Position numbers and translations under genes: made by a program | Assembly: GCA_963700305.1 (NCBI GenBank) | Contig: CAVOXB010000026.1 | Span: 310,001-374,000 of the forward strand | Source: Desulfomonile sp963700305 | GTDB lineage: Bacteria > Desulfobacterota > Desulfomonilia > Desulfomonilales > Desulfomonilaceae | DNA: 64,000 nucleotides | Direction: 5' to 3' | Shown here: piece by piece, positions 27,927 to 37,684 of the stretch | Layout: each line of letters opens with the position of its first letter | Position numbering within the stretch: the first letter of the stretch is position 1 | The notes under the pieces: generated by a model | The model's database searches: none | Told to the model about the DNA's origin: nothing | Seen by the model: only the letters and a program-made list of their open reading frames with translations

Positions 27927-28392
27927 CTACTGAGCGGGCAATTCACCTATTTGTCTCAAAGCCTCATAAACCACAATACCGGCTGCCGTTGACAAATTAA
28001 GGCTTCGGACTTTTTTCAAGTCTATAGGAATACGAGCAATTCTGGAAGGAAAGAGATTGAACATCTCCACGGACAGGCCCGTGGTCTCCGGTCCGAATAG
28101 TATGTGATCTTCCGGCTTATAGGTAATCTTGTGGTAAAGTTCTCCACGTTTGCTGCCGGTTAGAACGATTTGCAGGGTGTTCACGGAAGCCAGATAAGCA
28201 TCCAGATCGTTCCACACTTCGAGATCCAGTTTGTTCCAGTAATCCAGGCCGGCTCGTTTCAAATATCGGTCGTCCAAACTGAACCCCAGCGGTTGTATAA
28301 GGTGCAGTCCGCGCTCCCACGGCACAACACAGTCGTCCTATATTGCCGGTGTTCGGAGGAATTTCTGGGTTTACCAAAACAACGTTCAGCAT
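27927..28392 (-). CDS. trmL: tRNA (cytidine/uridine-2'-O)-methyltransferase TrmL (frameshifted)
   Basis: SpoU-family enzyme of about 154 residues after repair. It starts MLNVVLVNPEIPPNTGNIGR, continues LCCAVGAR; then one extra A (near 28312) breaks the frame, and the rest reads LHLIQPLGFSLDDRYLKRAG, LDYW, ILFGPETTGLSVEM and SLNLSTAAGIVVYEALRQ, the knot motifs that bind SAM. TrmL methylates the wobble base of tRNA-Leu isoacceptors. An in-frame TTG 18 bases upstream is an alternative start. A needed-looking gene with a single indel suggests a sequence error. Confidence 0.85.
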
Positions 28393-28441
28393 TTGGAAAG
28401 ACCGCTCCAAAGATTGAGACTGAACATTAAATCGAGTTGGT

Positions 28442-29765
28442 TCACTTCAGCACGTCAATGATCAAAGCCGCAGGATCTTTGATAGTAGCGTCCTGAAGCC
28501 TTTCACTCAAGGATCTATCGTTCACCATGAGGAAAGCATCATCATGAGTATGCATTCCGCTGAATATGTCTTTCATGGTAGCGGATGAGGCATTTAACGC
28601 TGCCTTAACATCGAACCAGCGACGCGGCTTCACCACAAGATCGGGCGCCATTGGAAGGCAGTTCCCTTCATAAATTTCTTGACCCTCGAGAACGCCATCG
28701 AACAGGAGCTCGTCGGCACTTCCAAGTCCGTCGGATTCTCGGATTCCGATATCCGCCAGCCGCAGATTCTCCAGTCGACTCTTCAGGCGGGCTTTCAATT
28801 CATTCGATTCACTGGTGCCCAGGAATCCTCTTCTGAATCTGTCTCGACTGTTGAGGTATATCCTGGTGGGGTCGAGCGCGAATGCTTCTGACTCCGGATG
28901 AATATCCTCCAAGCCGCTGGGGTCCGGTCGCTTGAAAAACAGGAGGCCTTCAGATTTCAGAATATGATTCAGGTACACCTGTATCTTAAGATTCGTGAAT
29001 CCGTGATCTGAAAGCGCAATCAGTCTCGTGTCAGGCCCCAACTTCTGAAGGAGTCGCCCGAAAAAGGTATCGATAGTGCGGTAATAATCAATAAAATCCT
29101 TATGAAACGGGTGTCCTGGATCAGAGTGGGCATCGAAGAAGAAATGATGCAGCCTGTCTGTTCCGGTGATCACGCCTATGAACAGGTCCCACGGTTCGTG
29201 CGTGATCAGGTCTTCCATTACCTGAGAGTGTATCTTGAGCGTATCGAACAGATCATTCATCAGGAAGTGGCGATCATGGCGTCCTCTTACTGCATCAACG
29301 TCAATGCGGTAATTCGCCGCTGCCAGACTTCTAATCAGAGACCCTGGATACACTGCGCGTTCGAATATCGGAGAGACAAAACCCGCTATGAGGGTTCCAT
29401 TGAGAGGCCGGGCCGGATAGGTAAAAGGAAGGTTCACGATGATCGAGCGCCGATTGGGGAGCTTATGCCAAATTACCGGACAGCGAATGTCGTCGAATGA
29501 TGGCAAGTGGAGGGCAATTTCTCCAGGCTTCAGGTCAGTAAATCCAAAAATACCGTGCTCGCCTGGGCCCGCGCCGGTCATGAAAGAAGTCCAGGCCACC
29601 GAAGATATAGCAGGCAATTCAGTGCCGCATTTGAACGAATGTCCCGCCCGTAGCTGCCTGAGCCATATTGGGCATCACGCCCGAATCGAAGAGTCTCTTC
29701 AGCAGAGTGAACGGTACACCATCCAGACCTAAAACAGCTACTCTACGCTGTGAACCTACTCCCAT
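28442..29765 (-). CDS. Alkaline phosphatase superfamily phosphohydrolase/phosphomutase (frameshifted)
   Basis: Starts MGVGSQRRVAVLGLDGVPFT with AAGGTG before the ATG. The catalytic core follows after a one-base break near 29628: ELPAISSVAWTSFMTGAGPG (nucleophile region), GIFGFTDLK, VITGTDRLHHFFFDAHSD, and ALSDHGFTNLK, the metal-binding residues of type I phosphodiesterase/nucleotide pyrophosphatase enzymes. The end has LVVKPRRWFD and MHTHDDAFLMV. About 440 residues after repair. Substrate unknown. It ends a minus-strand run with the PHP gene, nine bases apart. Confidence 0.8.
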
Positions 29766-29773
29766 ACCGGATT

Positions 29774-30754
29774 TCACCTTGATTCACGACCGGAATAGGA
29801 ATGAGCCGTTTTGGAGGAATTGCATTCCGACTCTCGGAGAGAAAGCCTTTCTTTGAGTGACTCAAGGAGTGAGTAGGGGAGCTGCTGTTGTCCAGGAAAA
29901 TGGCCCAATTTTATTTCGGGCTTGTTGGCACCGTGAAAGTCGGTTCCTCCGGTCACAGCCAGATTGAATCTGAAAGCCAGGTCGAGAAAAAGTCTTGTCT
30001 GTTCGGGCGAATGCCTGGGATAATAAGACTCTATTCCTTGAAGTCCTTTGTCCACAAGGAATTGGAGCATTGTCGGCAATTCGTAAGATCTCTCCATGTT
30101 GAGAGAATGTGGGTGCGCGAGTACCGGAATTCCTCCGGCTCCGGAGATAAGCCGAATTGCCTCGGTAGGAGACAATTTGGTCTTTTCCACATACGCAGGC
30201 GCCCCGCGTCTCAGGAACCTGTCAAATGCTTCCTGCACGGTTCTAACAGTCCCGTTGTGGACCATGACTTGTGCCACATGAGGTCGGCCCGGGACACCTC
30301 CCACAGCCTCATTATTGACATCCTCAAGAGCTACCCGGACGTTGTTGTCCGCCAATTTGGCGATTATGCGGGGTATTCGTTCTTTGCGGCCTGTATTGAG
30401 ATAACTAAGAGTGTCAAGCAGTCTGTTGTCATCTAAACGTATAAAATAACCAAGCACATGCAGTATGCCCCTGGACCAATCGGTGCTTATTTCCACTCCA
30501 GGCACAATTTCTACGCCTCTGGACTTGCCTTCTTCACAAGCCTCAATAATTCCAGCAATGGTATCGTGGTCGGTGATTGCAATCGCCTTGAGTCCAAGCT
30601 CCGCTGAGCGGATGACCACCTCTTTTGGGGAGAGGGTCCCATCGGACATATGGGTGTGGACGTGCAGGTCTATCAAATTCAACCTTCTTCTTGCAGCGTC
30701 GACAGCATGTTGAATATCAAGAATGTCCCTACGTTTAATATCCTGTGACGGCAT
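29774..30754 (-). CDS. PHP-domain phosphoesterase (YciV/RNase AM-like)
   Basis: Intact, 326 residues. PHP metal-binding motifs: NLIDLHVHTHMSDGTLSP, AITDHDTIAG, VPGVEISTDW, GIPVLAHPHSLN and TGGTDFHGANKPEI. These proteins hydrolyse phosphate esters of nucleotides or RNA 5' ends; the YciV group acts as a 5'-3' exoribonuclease. It follows the HemW-like gene by 32 bases and precedes the phosphohydrolase by nine bases, all on the minus strand, so the three probably form an operon. Confidence 0.9.
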   Translation of the reverse strand: MPSQDIKRRDILDIQHAVDAARRRLNLIDLHVHTHMSDGTLSPKEVVIRSAELGLKAIAITDHDTIAGIIEACEEGKSRGVEIVPGVEISTDWSRGILHVLGYFIRLDDNRLLDTLSYLNTGRKERIPRIIAKLADNNVRVALEDVNNEAVGGVPGRPHVAQVMVHNGTVRTVQEAFDRFLRRGAPAYVEKTKLSPTEAIRLISGAGGIPVLAHPHSLNMERSYELPTMLQFLVDKGLQGIESYYPRHSPEQTRLFLDLAFRFNLAVTGGTDFHGANKPEIKLGHFPGQQQLPYSLLESLKERLSLRESECNSSKTAHSYSGRESR

Positions 30755-30786
30755 GCCGGGTCAAGAGGTTGGCCGAATGAGATTTC

Positions 30787-31962
30787 TCACACCCATCTCG
30801 AGAATACGACATTTGACAAAAGCCTGCCCCTCGGGGTGAGGGACAACATATTTCCCTTGATTTCACAGAGGCCGGCAGGCTGCAAGTCTCCGATGGTTTG
30901 GAGCACGAAATCCTTAACATCCACCCCGTAACAGTCACTCATTATATCCATATCAATGCCGTTTACCAATCGCAGCCCCATTATCATCGCATCCTTGAAG
31001 CGCACCTCAGGGACAATCTCGCTGACCATCAATACCGGCAAAGATCCATTGCTGAGAGCACGTTCGTACAAATCGAGATCTTCCAGATTAGCGTACCTTT
31101 GGTGGCCGGTCATTCCGTGGGCCCCTGGACCAAACCCGAGATAAACCCGATCAGTCCAATATTTCATGTTGTGCCCGGAAAAACGACCGGGCAGGGCAAA
31201 GTTCGAAATTTCATAATGTTCGTAACCTGCTTGCAGAGTCATTACACAGATCGCGTCATACATGTCTGCAACCACATCATCATCCGGCGTAGAGAATTGC
31301 TTGCTTTCAATCATCTCCGCCAGCCTGGTGCCGTCCTTTACTTCCAGAAGGTAAGCCGATAAATGCTCCGGCCTGAGGCCCAAGATCAGCTTCAGACTAT
31401 GACAAACGGAATCAACTGTCTGGCCGGGAAAGCCTGCTATCAAGTCGATGGACACGTTGTCGAATCCTGCTCGCCTCATATCCAAATAAGCTGAAATTGC
31501 TTGCGCAGAATCGTGAAGTCTGCCCATGGCCACGAGTTCGGTGTCTACAAAGGATTGGATTCCAAGACTGGCCCTGTTTACACCGACGCTGCGAAATCCG
31601 GAAAGCACTCGTAGGTCAATCGTGCCAGGGTTCATTTCCATCGTTATTTCGGCACAATCCGAAATAGCAAAATACTCTCTGCAGACATGAATTAATGCGT
31701 CAATTTCTTCCGGAAGAAGAAGTGAAGGCGTTCCACCCCCAAAATAAATTGTATCGCACTCCAATGACGAACCGCTTGCCACGCAGTCTCGAGCCCTCAG
31801 CTCGATTTCTTTGGCAACTGAACGCAGATATAGGGCCTTGAGCTCCGAACCGTGAATGTTCGACACGAAACCGCAGTAAGAGCATCTCGCGACGCAGAAC
31901 GGCACGTGAATGTATAGGCCGGCGGAAGCTTCGTCTCTGGAGAACGTCGGACTGAATGTCAT
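30787..31962 (-). CDS. hemW: HemW-like radical SAM protein
   Basis: 391 residues, intact. Near the N terminus LYIHVPFCVARCSYCGF carries the radical SAM cysteines (Cys-x3-Cys-x2-Cys); then IYFGGGTPSLL, EITMEMNPGTID, GVNRASLGIQSFVDTELVAM and SIDLIAGFPGQTVDS match HemN/HemW proteins. The C-terminal part contains EISNFALPGRFSGHNMKYW and VYLGFGPGAHGM, typical of HemW. Members of the family serve as heme chaperones rather than as coproporphyrinogen oxidase; the extra Cys of true HemN is not visible. Start codon has only a weak upstream site. Confidence 0.9.
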   Translation of the reverse strand: MTFSPTFSRDEASAGLYIHVPFCVARCSYCGFVSNIHGSELKALYLRSVAKEIELRARDCVASGSSLECDTIYFGGGTPSLLLPEEIDALIHVCREYFAISDCAEITMEMNPGTIDLRVLSGFRSVGVNRASLGIQSFVDTELVAMGRLHDSAQAISAYLDMRRAGFDNVSIDLIAGFPGQTVDSVCHSLKLILGLRPEHLSAYLLEVKDGTRLAEMIESKQFSTPDDDVVADMYDAICVMTLQAGYEHYEISNFALPGRFSGHNMKYWTDRVYLGFGPGAHGMTGHQRYANLEDLDLYERALSNGSLPVLMVSEIVPEVRFKDAMIMGLRLVNGIDMDIMSDCYGVDVKDFVLQTIGDLQPAGLCEIKGNMLSLTPRGRLLSNVVFSRWV

Positions 31963-32230
31963 GTGGGCGAACGATCAATCTCGGAAAAGTCGACCTGAGC
32001 CGCATTTTTCACTGTAATAAATTGTCTCAATACCAAGAATAGAATGCGGTTGCAGCGCGAGTCAAGTGTCTGACTGTCCTTCTCAGGAACCTACAAGACT
32101 CATCGCTTCAGAAACAGCCAAGTATGAGATGTGTTTTCAAGAGGATAACTATAGTATGAATGACTCCCTGTATTCGTCAAACGGTCTCAGCCGGGAATTG
32201 TCGGACCAATGTTCAGAATACCGATCTGAT

Positions 32231-32879
32231 CTAGTGGCCGCAGCGTCTTTCCCTCATGCTGCGCACGTTTTCTTCTGTGGCAATTTCACGGACTTTTTGG
32301 ACAATTCTCGATGGGTTGTCGAATATGTCTGACCCAGGCATGGGTACCAATATCCACCCCTGCCTGTGGAGGAACGCGTGCTTATCGCTCTTTTTCTCTG
32401 GATTCAAATGCTCCTCATCTGTTGAGCACTCGATAGCAATCTTGTGGCACCCTGGGCCACTTGACCGCGGCCCAAAATAGTGCGAAGTCCACTGAGTATT
32501 CGACCTTTGATTCGCCATCCTTAACGCGAAATCGGGGAATCAATCGACAGCACTGGCTGGTTGCCTCATTGTCGAACACCTTCGAATGCGCCCACCATTC
32601 CAGCCAAGTCAAGGCGGCAACAGTGACGGCCTGATGAGTGTCCTTCGAAACCGCCCCTCTTGTGACAAGGTCGACAGAGGAAGTATCGCCTCGATCCACG
32701 AATTCTATTGGATTGGAACTGTCATTGGGCAAAGTTATCTGAGCGCCCGGAAGGCGCATGAATTCCAGCAGCAGCAGTTTTTCCTGAGGGGATTCGCAAG
32801 ATTCTAGACAAGATCTCATTTGCCCTTCGAGATCGCTTATGAGATTTCGCAGTCTCGCCTCTACTGTCTCTTCGCACAT
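32231..32879 (-). CDS. DUF559-like endonuclease-fold protein (frameshifted)
   Basis: N-terminal part is helical (MCEETVEARLRNLISDLEGQ). The C-terminal part, after a one-base break near 32468, looks like the restriction-endonuclease-like fold of DUF559/very-short-patch repair type proteins: VEYSVDFALFWA, then CHKIAIECSTDEEHLNPEKK, SDKHAFLHRQGWILVPMPGS and DIFDNPSRIVQKVREI. Asp, Glu-x-(Cys) and the Lys pair would be the catalytic residues, though the usual Glu-x-Asp-Gly-x-x-His is altered. Function unknown. About 215 residues after repair. Confidence 0.6.
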
Positions 32880-33484
32880 GTCGACCTCCGCTCAAGCCCT
32901 TCAGAATCAATCACCATGACCGGTTGGCAACTATCGCTGATTTCAGACCATTCGACTTATCAGTAGATCTACCTCTTTCGGAGATCTGAATATGAGGAAC
33001 CGCCTTGATTAACCTGATTGAAGCCAAACCTGTCATAGGCTGTATGTCAGTGTGACTAATTGACATACCATCAAGAATAGTGACACTAACTGACAAAGTC
33101 AAGCATAGTTTTGCTGACAATTAGATTGAGACCATTCGTTCGCGCTGGAATCCTGTTTCAGGAAGGAGACGATGCTAAATGCGATTCCGTCCGAGAATTT
33201 TGAGATGAAAACGTTCGTTATTCCTGCGCAGACGGAAAACAGGTCTAACTAGCTGTAACCATGCTTGATTACAGTATGAGCGAAAGTGGAAGGTTGGCGG
33301 ATTTCAGAGCTTCTTTGACCCTGCGTTCCATGTTTGAACGCACGCTGCTACAATGTGTTTCGCTTGCGTGTGCTCAGATATAGTTCGAAAATGTGCAGGT
33401 CTGGGGTAACACGAATGAGGAGAGCTTGTTATGCGACAGATCTGTCGATATCCATTAATCGATCTGGATCAAGGAGAAAGGATT
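32880..33484. other. Intergenic stretch with TGTCA repeats
   Basis: No convincing gene. At 33045-33105 there are related words: TGTCAGTGTGACTAATTGACA and GTGACACTAACTGACA, giving several TGTCA/TGACA half-sites, which could be protein-binding sites. A 26-codon frame at 33172 (after GGAAGGAGACG) has a ribosome binding site close to its ATG but is too short to judge. Confidence 0.3.
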
Positions 33485-33811
33485 ATGTCTGAGGTAATGA
33501 TCAAATGCTCTCATTGTCTTGGAGAAAAACCAGCGTTTGCGACAGTCTGCATGCACTGCGGACGTGACAAAAAGGGTTTCGGGCCGCGGTTGAGCATACG
33601 TTCAGGCACTAGGGTTGGGATAGGCATTTTCATCCTCTTGCCTCTATGGATTATAGGGGCGACTATTCTGTTGCTGATTACTATTGCCTTGGTAAGAGGC
33701 ATTACGGGTGGAAAAATGGGTAATATTAATGATGTGAAGCTTTCGGTCTACACCATGAACATGCCTGTGCACGACCGGATGAACGGACTGTTCGATCATT
33801 TGATTTTCTAA
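33485..33811 (+). CDS. Zinc-ribbon membrane protein, 108 aa
   Basis: The ATG at 33485 (MSEVMIKCSHCLGEKPAFAT) has AAGGAGAAAGGA upstream and is preferred to an ATG 54 bases earlier. The N terminus has two Cys-x-x-Cys pairs (CSHC, CMHC) forming a zinc ribbon; then comes a membrane segment (GIGIFILLPLWIIGATILLL ITIALV, about residues 47-72). The C-terminal 35 residues are polar. A small inner-membrane protein of unknown role. Its end is five bases from the end of the convergent 90-residue gene. Confidence 0.65.
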   Translation: MSEVMIKCSHCLGEKPAFATVCMHCGRDKKGFGPRLSIRSGTRVGIGIFILLPLWIIGATILLLITIALVRGITGGKMGNINDVKLSVYTMNMPVHDRMNGLFDHLIF

Positions 33812-33816
33812 GGCGT

Positions 33817-34089
33817 CTACGAATCGAGAATTGACCCAACTATTGTGGATATTGCGTCGACAGCACCTTCGACAACAGTATCGCCAATTTGGGCAGCAGC
33901 ACTGCTAAGATCTGCCACGTTTTCGAGCAATCCATCAGCGAGTGCTTCGGTAGCTCCATCGAAACCATCTCCCGCAGCCAAAGCCGTATCAGCCGCGGTC
34001 CACTCGCTGGATTGGCGTTCGTCTACCTCTTCACTGACTTGGTCATTCGCGCCAACTTTTGCCAAATCTTCCTCTCCGGGACCGGCCAT
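33817..34089 (-). CDS. Small acidic hypothetical protein, 90 aa
   Basis: Begins MAGPGEEDLAKVGANDQVSE, with GGAGGGAAAAG directly ahead of the ATG. Almost no basic residues; the second half is Ala/Asp/Val rich with regular small-residue spacing (GLLENVADLSSAAAQIGDTV, EGAVDAISTIVGSILDS), suggesting amphipathic helices. No cysteine and no signal peptide. Similar in style to the small acidic genes at the left end of the window. Function unknown. Confidence 0.6.
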   Translation of the reverse strand: MAGPGEEDLAKVGANDQVSEEVDERQSSEWTAADTALAAGDGFDGATEALADGLLENVADLSSAAAQIGDTVVEGAVDAISTIVGSILDS

Positions 34090-34370
34090 CTTTTCCCTCC
34101 TACATGCAGTACAAGGATTGTAACCTGAGCCTGTTCAGCCGCCAGCACTTTTGTTGGATCGCAATGCGGCAGTGAGGTCCGTTACCGAACGAGATTCTCC
34201 GGGTTATTTTTGCGGAAAGACGGCGAAATGTGTGATGAAATGAATCTATGAGGGGCATCAATGCAGGTCGGCAAATCCGGGGCTCGTAACCCTGAGACGA
34301 TTGATAAGTGCAGAAATGATTGTAATGTTTACAATGACATGATGAATGGGGAACAGAGAGTGACAAGAGA

Positions 34371-34572
34371 TTACTGTTTGGTTTCGTCAGGGGTGCTCTT
34401 GAGAGAAATTACCGACAAGCTTTCTCCGCACCCTGGACAAACAGTGACTTCTTGCTTGTACAGTCGGGCTCCCTTTTTTGCCGTCGTACCACATCATCAG
34501 CTCGAGCCTGTGCACGGACCTCGGAATTACGCGGATGAGAGGATAACCGCAGACATGTTGGTTTGACGGCAT
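34371..34572 (-). CDS. Small zinc-ribbon protein (frameshifted)
   Basis: From the ATG at 34572 (GAGG eight bases upstream) the frame reads MPSNQHVCGYPLIRVIPRSV and HRLELMMWYDGKKG; one base must be removed in the AAAAAAGGG run near 34480 to continue ARLYKQEVTVCPGCGESLSV and end at the TAA at 34371. The result is a 66-residue protein with Cys-Pro-Gly-Cys, a zinc-ribbon half. The repaired reading is an inference; if wrong, there is no gene here. Confidence 0.45.
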
Positions 34573-34711
34573 GATCCAAGCCTCAGCCCCAGCTATTGTG
34601 GGTTCCGTGGCTCCTATAGCCTCACGCTCGAGAAGTCTGGACTTCTTGCGCATGAGGAACCACATATTAGTCTATCTTCAAGGAATCGGTCAGAAGTCCA
34701 GAAAGAGTGGT

Positions 34712-34785
34712 TGGCTGGGGGACGAGGATTCGAACCTCGGTCAACGGGGCCAGAACCCGCCGTCCTGCCGCTAGACGATCCCCCA
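34712..34785 (-). tRNA. tRNA-Gln (anticodon CTG)
   Basis: 74 bases with encoded CCA. Minus strand starts TGGGGGATCGTCTAGCGG; anticodon loop TTCTGGC gives CTG; T arm GGTTCGAATCC; acceptor TGGGGGA pairs with TCCCCCA. The starting T is usual for tRNA-Gln. Confidence 0.95.
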
Positions 34786-34807
34786 ACGCGTCGACAATCA
34801 TAATTGC

Positions 34808-35407
34808 TCAGGCCGAGTGTGTCAAGACGATTCGCTCAGCGCCCTCCCGGATTACCCGAAGTTGTCCGTTCTCAAAATCTATCACGGTTGATGGTTTCCC
34901 TCCCGGTGTAGGCCCAAGGTCCACCACCAGATCCGCAGCAGCGATTACCTTTGGAGAGATCATTTGAACAGTGTCCGGATTGGGTTCGCCTGAAAGATTT
35001 GCGCTTGTGGCTGTGATTAAACCTCCTGCCATTTCAGCGAGAGATCTGGCCGCACAATGGGGCGGTACACGCACCCCTATTTTTCCCGCCTTGCCTGTCA
35101 GCAATTCGGACAGAGGGGCTTCGGTCTTCACAAGTATTGTCACACTGCCGGGCCAGTACAGGTCCATTAGTCCTGATATTGCATCAGACAGGTTTGTGGC
35201 CAGCCGTCTAACCACCGTGGCATCTGACGCTATCAGAGGAAGCGGTTTTGTGTGAGGGCGTGACTTGATCTGAAAAACCCTCAGCACAGCTGCTTGATTA
35301 AAAGGGTCCACCGCGATGCCATAGAAGGTCTCCGTAGGAATTATGACAATTCCGCCGGACAGAATTGCGTCACGAGCCTGCGTCAGTTTTTTACGAAAAT
35401 CTGTCAT
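34808..35407 (-). CDS. tsaC: L-threonylcarbamoyladenylate synthase (TsaC/YrdC/Sua5 family)
   Basis: Intact, 199 residues. Conserved features: GGIVIIPTETFYGIAVDPFN, FQIKSRPHTKPLPLI, YWPGSVTILV, IGVRVPPHCAARSL and TATSANLSGEPNP (Ser-Ala-Asn). The enzyme makes threonylcarbamoyl-AMP from threonine, bicarbonate and ATP, the first step of t6A37 modification of ANN-decoding tRNAs. It lies 22 bases from tRNA-Gln on the same strand. Normal length for the short TsaC form without the Sua5 domain. Confidence 0.95.
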   Translation of the reverse strand: MTDFRKKLTQARDAILSGGIVIIPTETFYGIAVDPFNQAAVLRVFQIKSRPHTKPLPLIASDATVVRRLATNLSDAISGLMDLYWPGSVTILVKTEAPLSELLTGKAGKIGVRVPPHCAARSLAEMAGGLITATSANLSGEPNPDTVQMISPKVIAAADLVVDLGPTPGGKPSTVIDFENGQLRVIREGAERIVLTHSA

Positions 35408-35479
35408 GGAAAGTCACTACTCAGAAGCCTACACCAGTGACGAATTTCATTTGAAGAGCATTTGTGCTCTGCAAATAAG

Positions 35480-37684
35480 TTATGTCCTGGCAACGGGAAG
35501 TTCCAGAATGAATTTGGCTCCACCTCCGGGATTATCTTTTACTCTAATAAAGCCGTTATGGTCGGAGATGATAGTGCTGACTATTGTCAATCCAAGCCCT
35601 GTCCCGCCAGATTTTCTGGAGAAGTAGGGCTCGAAGAGGCGATCCCGGTCGCGGGGGTTCACTCCTGTCCCGTTATCGGTAACTTCGATGGAAGCTATGG
35701 AAAGATCCTTATCGTAGCCTGTAGCTATCGTGACTAAACCATTTTTCTCGATGGCAGCCATAGCATTGTCTAGAAGATTCACCATGGCGCGTTTCATCTG
35801 TTCCTTATCCAGATTGAAAACAGGCACTGAGGAATCCTGTTCAAAGGTAAATTTGACCCGGTCATTGCCTTGCACATAGAGGTCGACCACTTCGCGGATC
35901 ACTGAGTTCAGGTCGTTTGGCACAGGATTGGCTGCAGGCATTCGAGCAAATTGCGAAAATTCATTGACCATGTTCTTGAGTTGTTCCACCTGGTCTATTA
36001 TGGCTCGCGTGCATTGATCCAGAACTGCGCCGTCTTCAGCAAGGGTCGACATATATTTCCGCCTCAGCCGCTGGGCATTGAGCTGAATAGGTGTGAGCGG
36101 ATTTTTTATCTCGTGCGCTATGCGCCGTGCTACTTCGCGCCATGCTGCCATACGTTGCGCTTTTATGAGATAGGTCATGTCTTCGAATACGAGCACTGTT
36201 CCAAGATCATGTCCATCTTCGTCATTCAGACTGTTTGCGAAACAGAGCAGAGAAATCACCTTTTCAGGGAACGACAGAGTTATCTGATGTTCAAGAGCCT
36301 CGGTCTCGGAATTGGAAACATCCTTCAGTATTTCAGAGATCGGTCCGGCCGAAGCCTCTGGAAGCAGCTCAATCAGAGGACTCCCCAATATGTTCTTTTC
36401 CGTTATCCCCAGAAAGCTTAGGCCAGAATCATTTGCAGTGGTCACTTTTCCGTCCGAATCCAAGGAAATGACTCCTGCGGCGATATTCTTGAGAACGGCC
36501 TCCATGTACTTTCGGCGGCTCTCAAGATCAGTATTGACTCGCACCAGTTCATCCCGCCCTTTGCGCAGATCTGCAGTCATCTTGTTGAAGGAACGAACCA
36601 GCACGCCCAATTCGTCATCAGCCGAAGGTTCTATATAGACATCCAGATTGCCTTGGGCAATTTTTTCTGTGCCCTCAGACAAATCGAGTAAGGGGTCCGT
36701 GATGTCTCTCGCCATAGTGGCTCCGAACCAAAAGCCGATCAATATTGCCAACAGAGCCACCATGAGCAGGATCAGTACGTATATGGTTTTTACTGGGCCT
36801 TTCATTCTCTTGGCTTCCTGGTAATCTCTGAATGCACTCGATATTGAGAACAATCGGCCTGCAAGAGAATGTGGAATGTAATAATCAACAATTAATGCTG
36901 CTTCGATATTTTGGTCATCTTTGTCTCGTACTGGCGTAATGCCGCGGATCAAATCGCTGCCTCCATCGAGGGGCATAATCTCTGAAGAGCTTTCTCCTCG
37001 AAAAGCGATTTTCAGAAAACTGGGGAAGGGGGGCGGGAACGACACATCCTTCAGCGCCGGGTCCTTTATCAGGAATGAACTTGTTCCGTCCCGGTTATAC
37101 AGCTGAATAGAACTCACACCTTCAGCGGCCCGCCAGGATTCAGCGGTTTTAATAATGCGCTCTCTGGCCGAAGCGTCCAGCGGTCCGCCTGTTTGGATGA
37201 GCACAGAAAGCCTTTGCCCTGCATTCGAGACCTTTTCGGATGCATTCTGATAGAAAGCTTGGGCCACTACTAATGACGATTGCAGAGACTCTTCGACTTG
37301 CGCCTTGAACCAGCTTTCGATAGTCGTGTGAAGCACTCCAGCGCTCGCTATGAATAAAACTACTGTTGGTACTAGCGTCAACGCGACAAATGCGGAAGTC
37401 AGTCGGGTCTTCAGATGGGAGCCCAGGACTTTGCGTCGTCGCTCGAAGAGGAGTTTGAAAAGATTCCGTATCAAGAAAAAAATTATCAGGATCAACAGGA
37501 GCAGTACTACTGATAAAAGGCCAAAGAGCAGAAGATGACCAGCAAAGGGGATGTCTTCCGCTGATCGCGCAATATGAGATTCCATGAAGAAAATCAACCC
37601 GAGCAGCAAAGCCGCGAAGAGGGCCACATACAATTCTCTGCGTCTTTTTCTGTTTTCCTGTTCGACCGGGATGGATTGCTTCAC
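35480..37684 (-). CDS. NtrY-like membrane sensor histidine kinase
   Basis: 734 residues, intact, GTG start. Order of parts: three membrane segments in the first 125 residues (LYVALFAALLLGLIFFM, LLLILIIFFLIRNLF, TSAFVALTLVPTVVLF), a large sensor region, a membrane segment near 305 (YVLILLMVALLAILIGFWFG), HAMP (DLSEGTEKIAQGNLDVYIEP), PAS near 395-480, H box ARRIAHEIKNPLTPIQLNAQ, N box NLLDNAMAAI, G1 DNGTGV and G2 GGTGLGLTIV. Nitrogen-type kinases of this design signal to NtrX-type sigma-54 activators, absent here. Its start overlaps the metallopeptidase stop (GTGA). Confidence 0.9.
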   Translation of the reverse strand: MKQSIPVEQENRKRRRELYVALFAALLLGLIFFMESHIARSAEDIPFAGHLLLFGLLSVVLLLLILIIFFLIRNLFKLLFERRRKVLGSHLKTRLTSAFVALTLVPTVVLFIASAGVLHTTIESWFKAQVEESLQSSLVVAQAFYQNASEKVSNAGQRLSVLIQTGGPLDASARERIIKTAESWRAAEGVSSIQLYNRDGTSSFLIKDPALKDVSFPPPFPSFLKIAFRGESSSEIMPLDGGSDLIRGITPVRDKDDQNIEAALIVDYYIPHSLAGRLFSISSAFRDYQEAKRMKGPVKTIYVLILLMVALLAILIGFWFGATMARDITDPLLDLSEGTEKIAQGNLDVYIEPSADDELGVLVRSFNKMTADLRKGRDELVRVNTDLESRRKYMEAVLKNIAAGVISLDSDGKVTTANDSGLSFLGITEKNILGSPLIELLPEASAGPISEILKDVSNSETEALEHQITLSFPEKVISLLCFANSLNDEDGHDLGTVLVFEDMTYLIKAQRMAAWREVARRIAHEIKNPLTPIQLNAQRLRRKYMSTLAEDGAVLDQCTRAIIDQVEQLKNMVNEFSQFARMPAANPVPNDLNSVIREVVDLYVQGNDRVKFTFEQDSSVPVFNLDKEQMKRAMVNLLDNAMAAIEKNGLVTIATGYDKDLSIASIEVTDNGTGVNPRDRDRLFEPYFSRKSGGTGLGLTIVSTIISDHNGFIRVKDNPGGGAKFILELPVART

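Noticed and set aside
33172..33252. 26-codon frame with a ribosome binding site
   Set aside because: Spacing between GGAG and ATG is only three bases and the peptide is too short and ordinary to judge.
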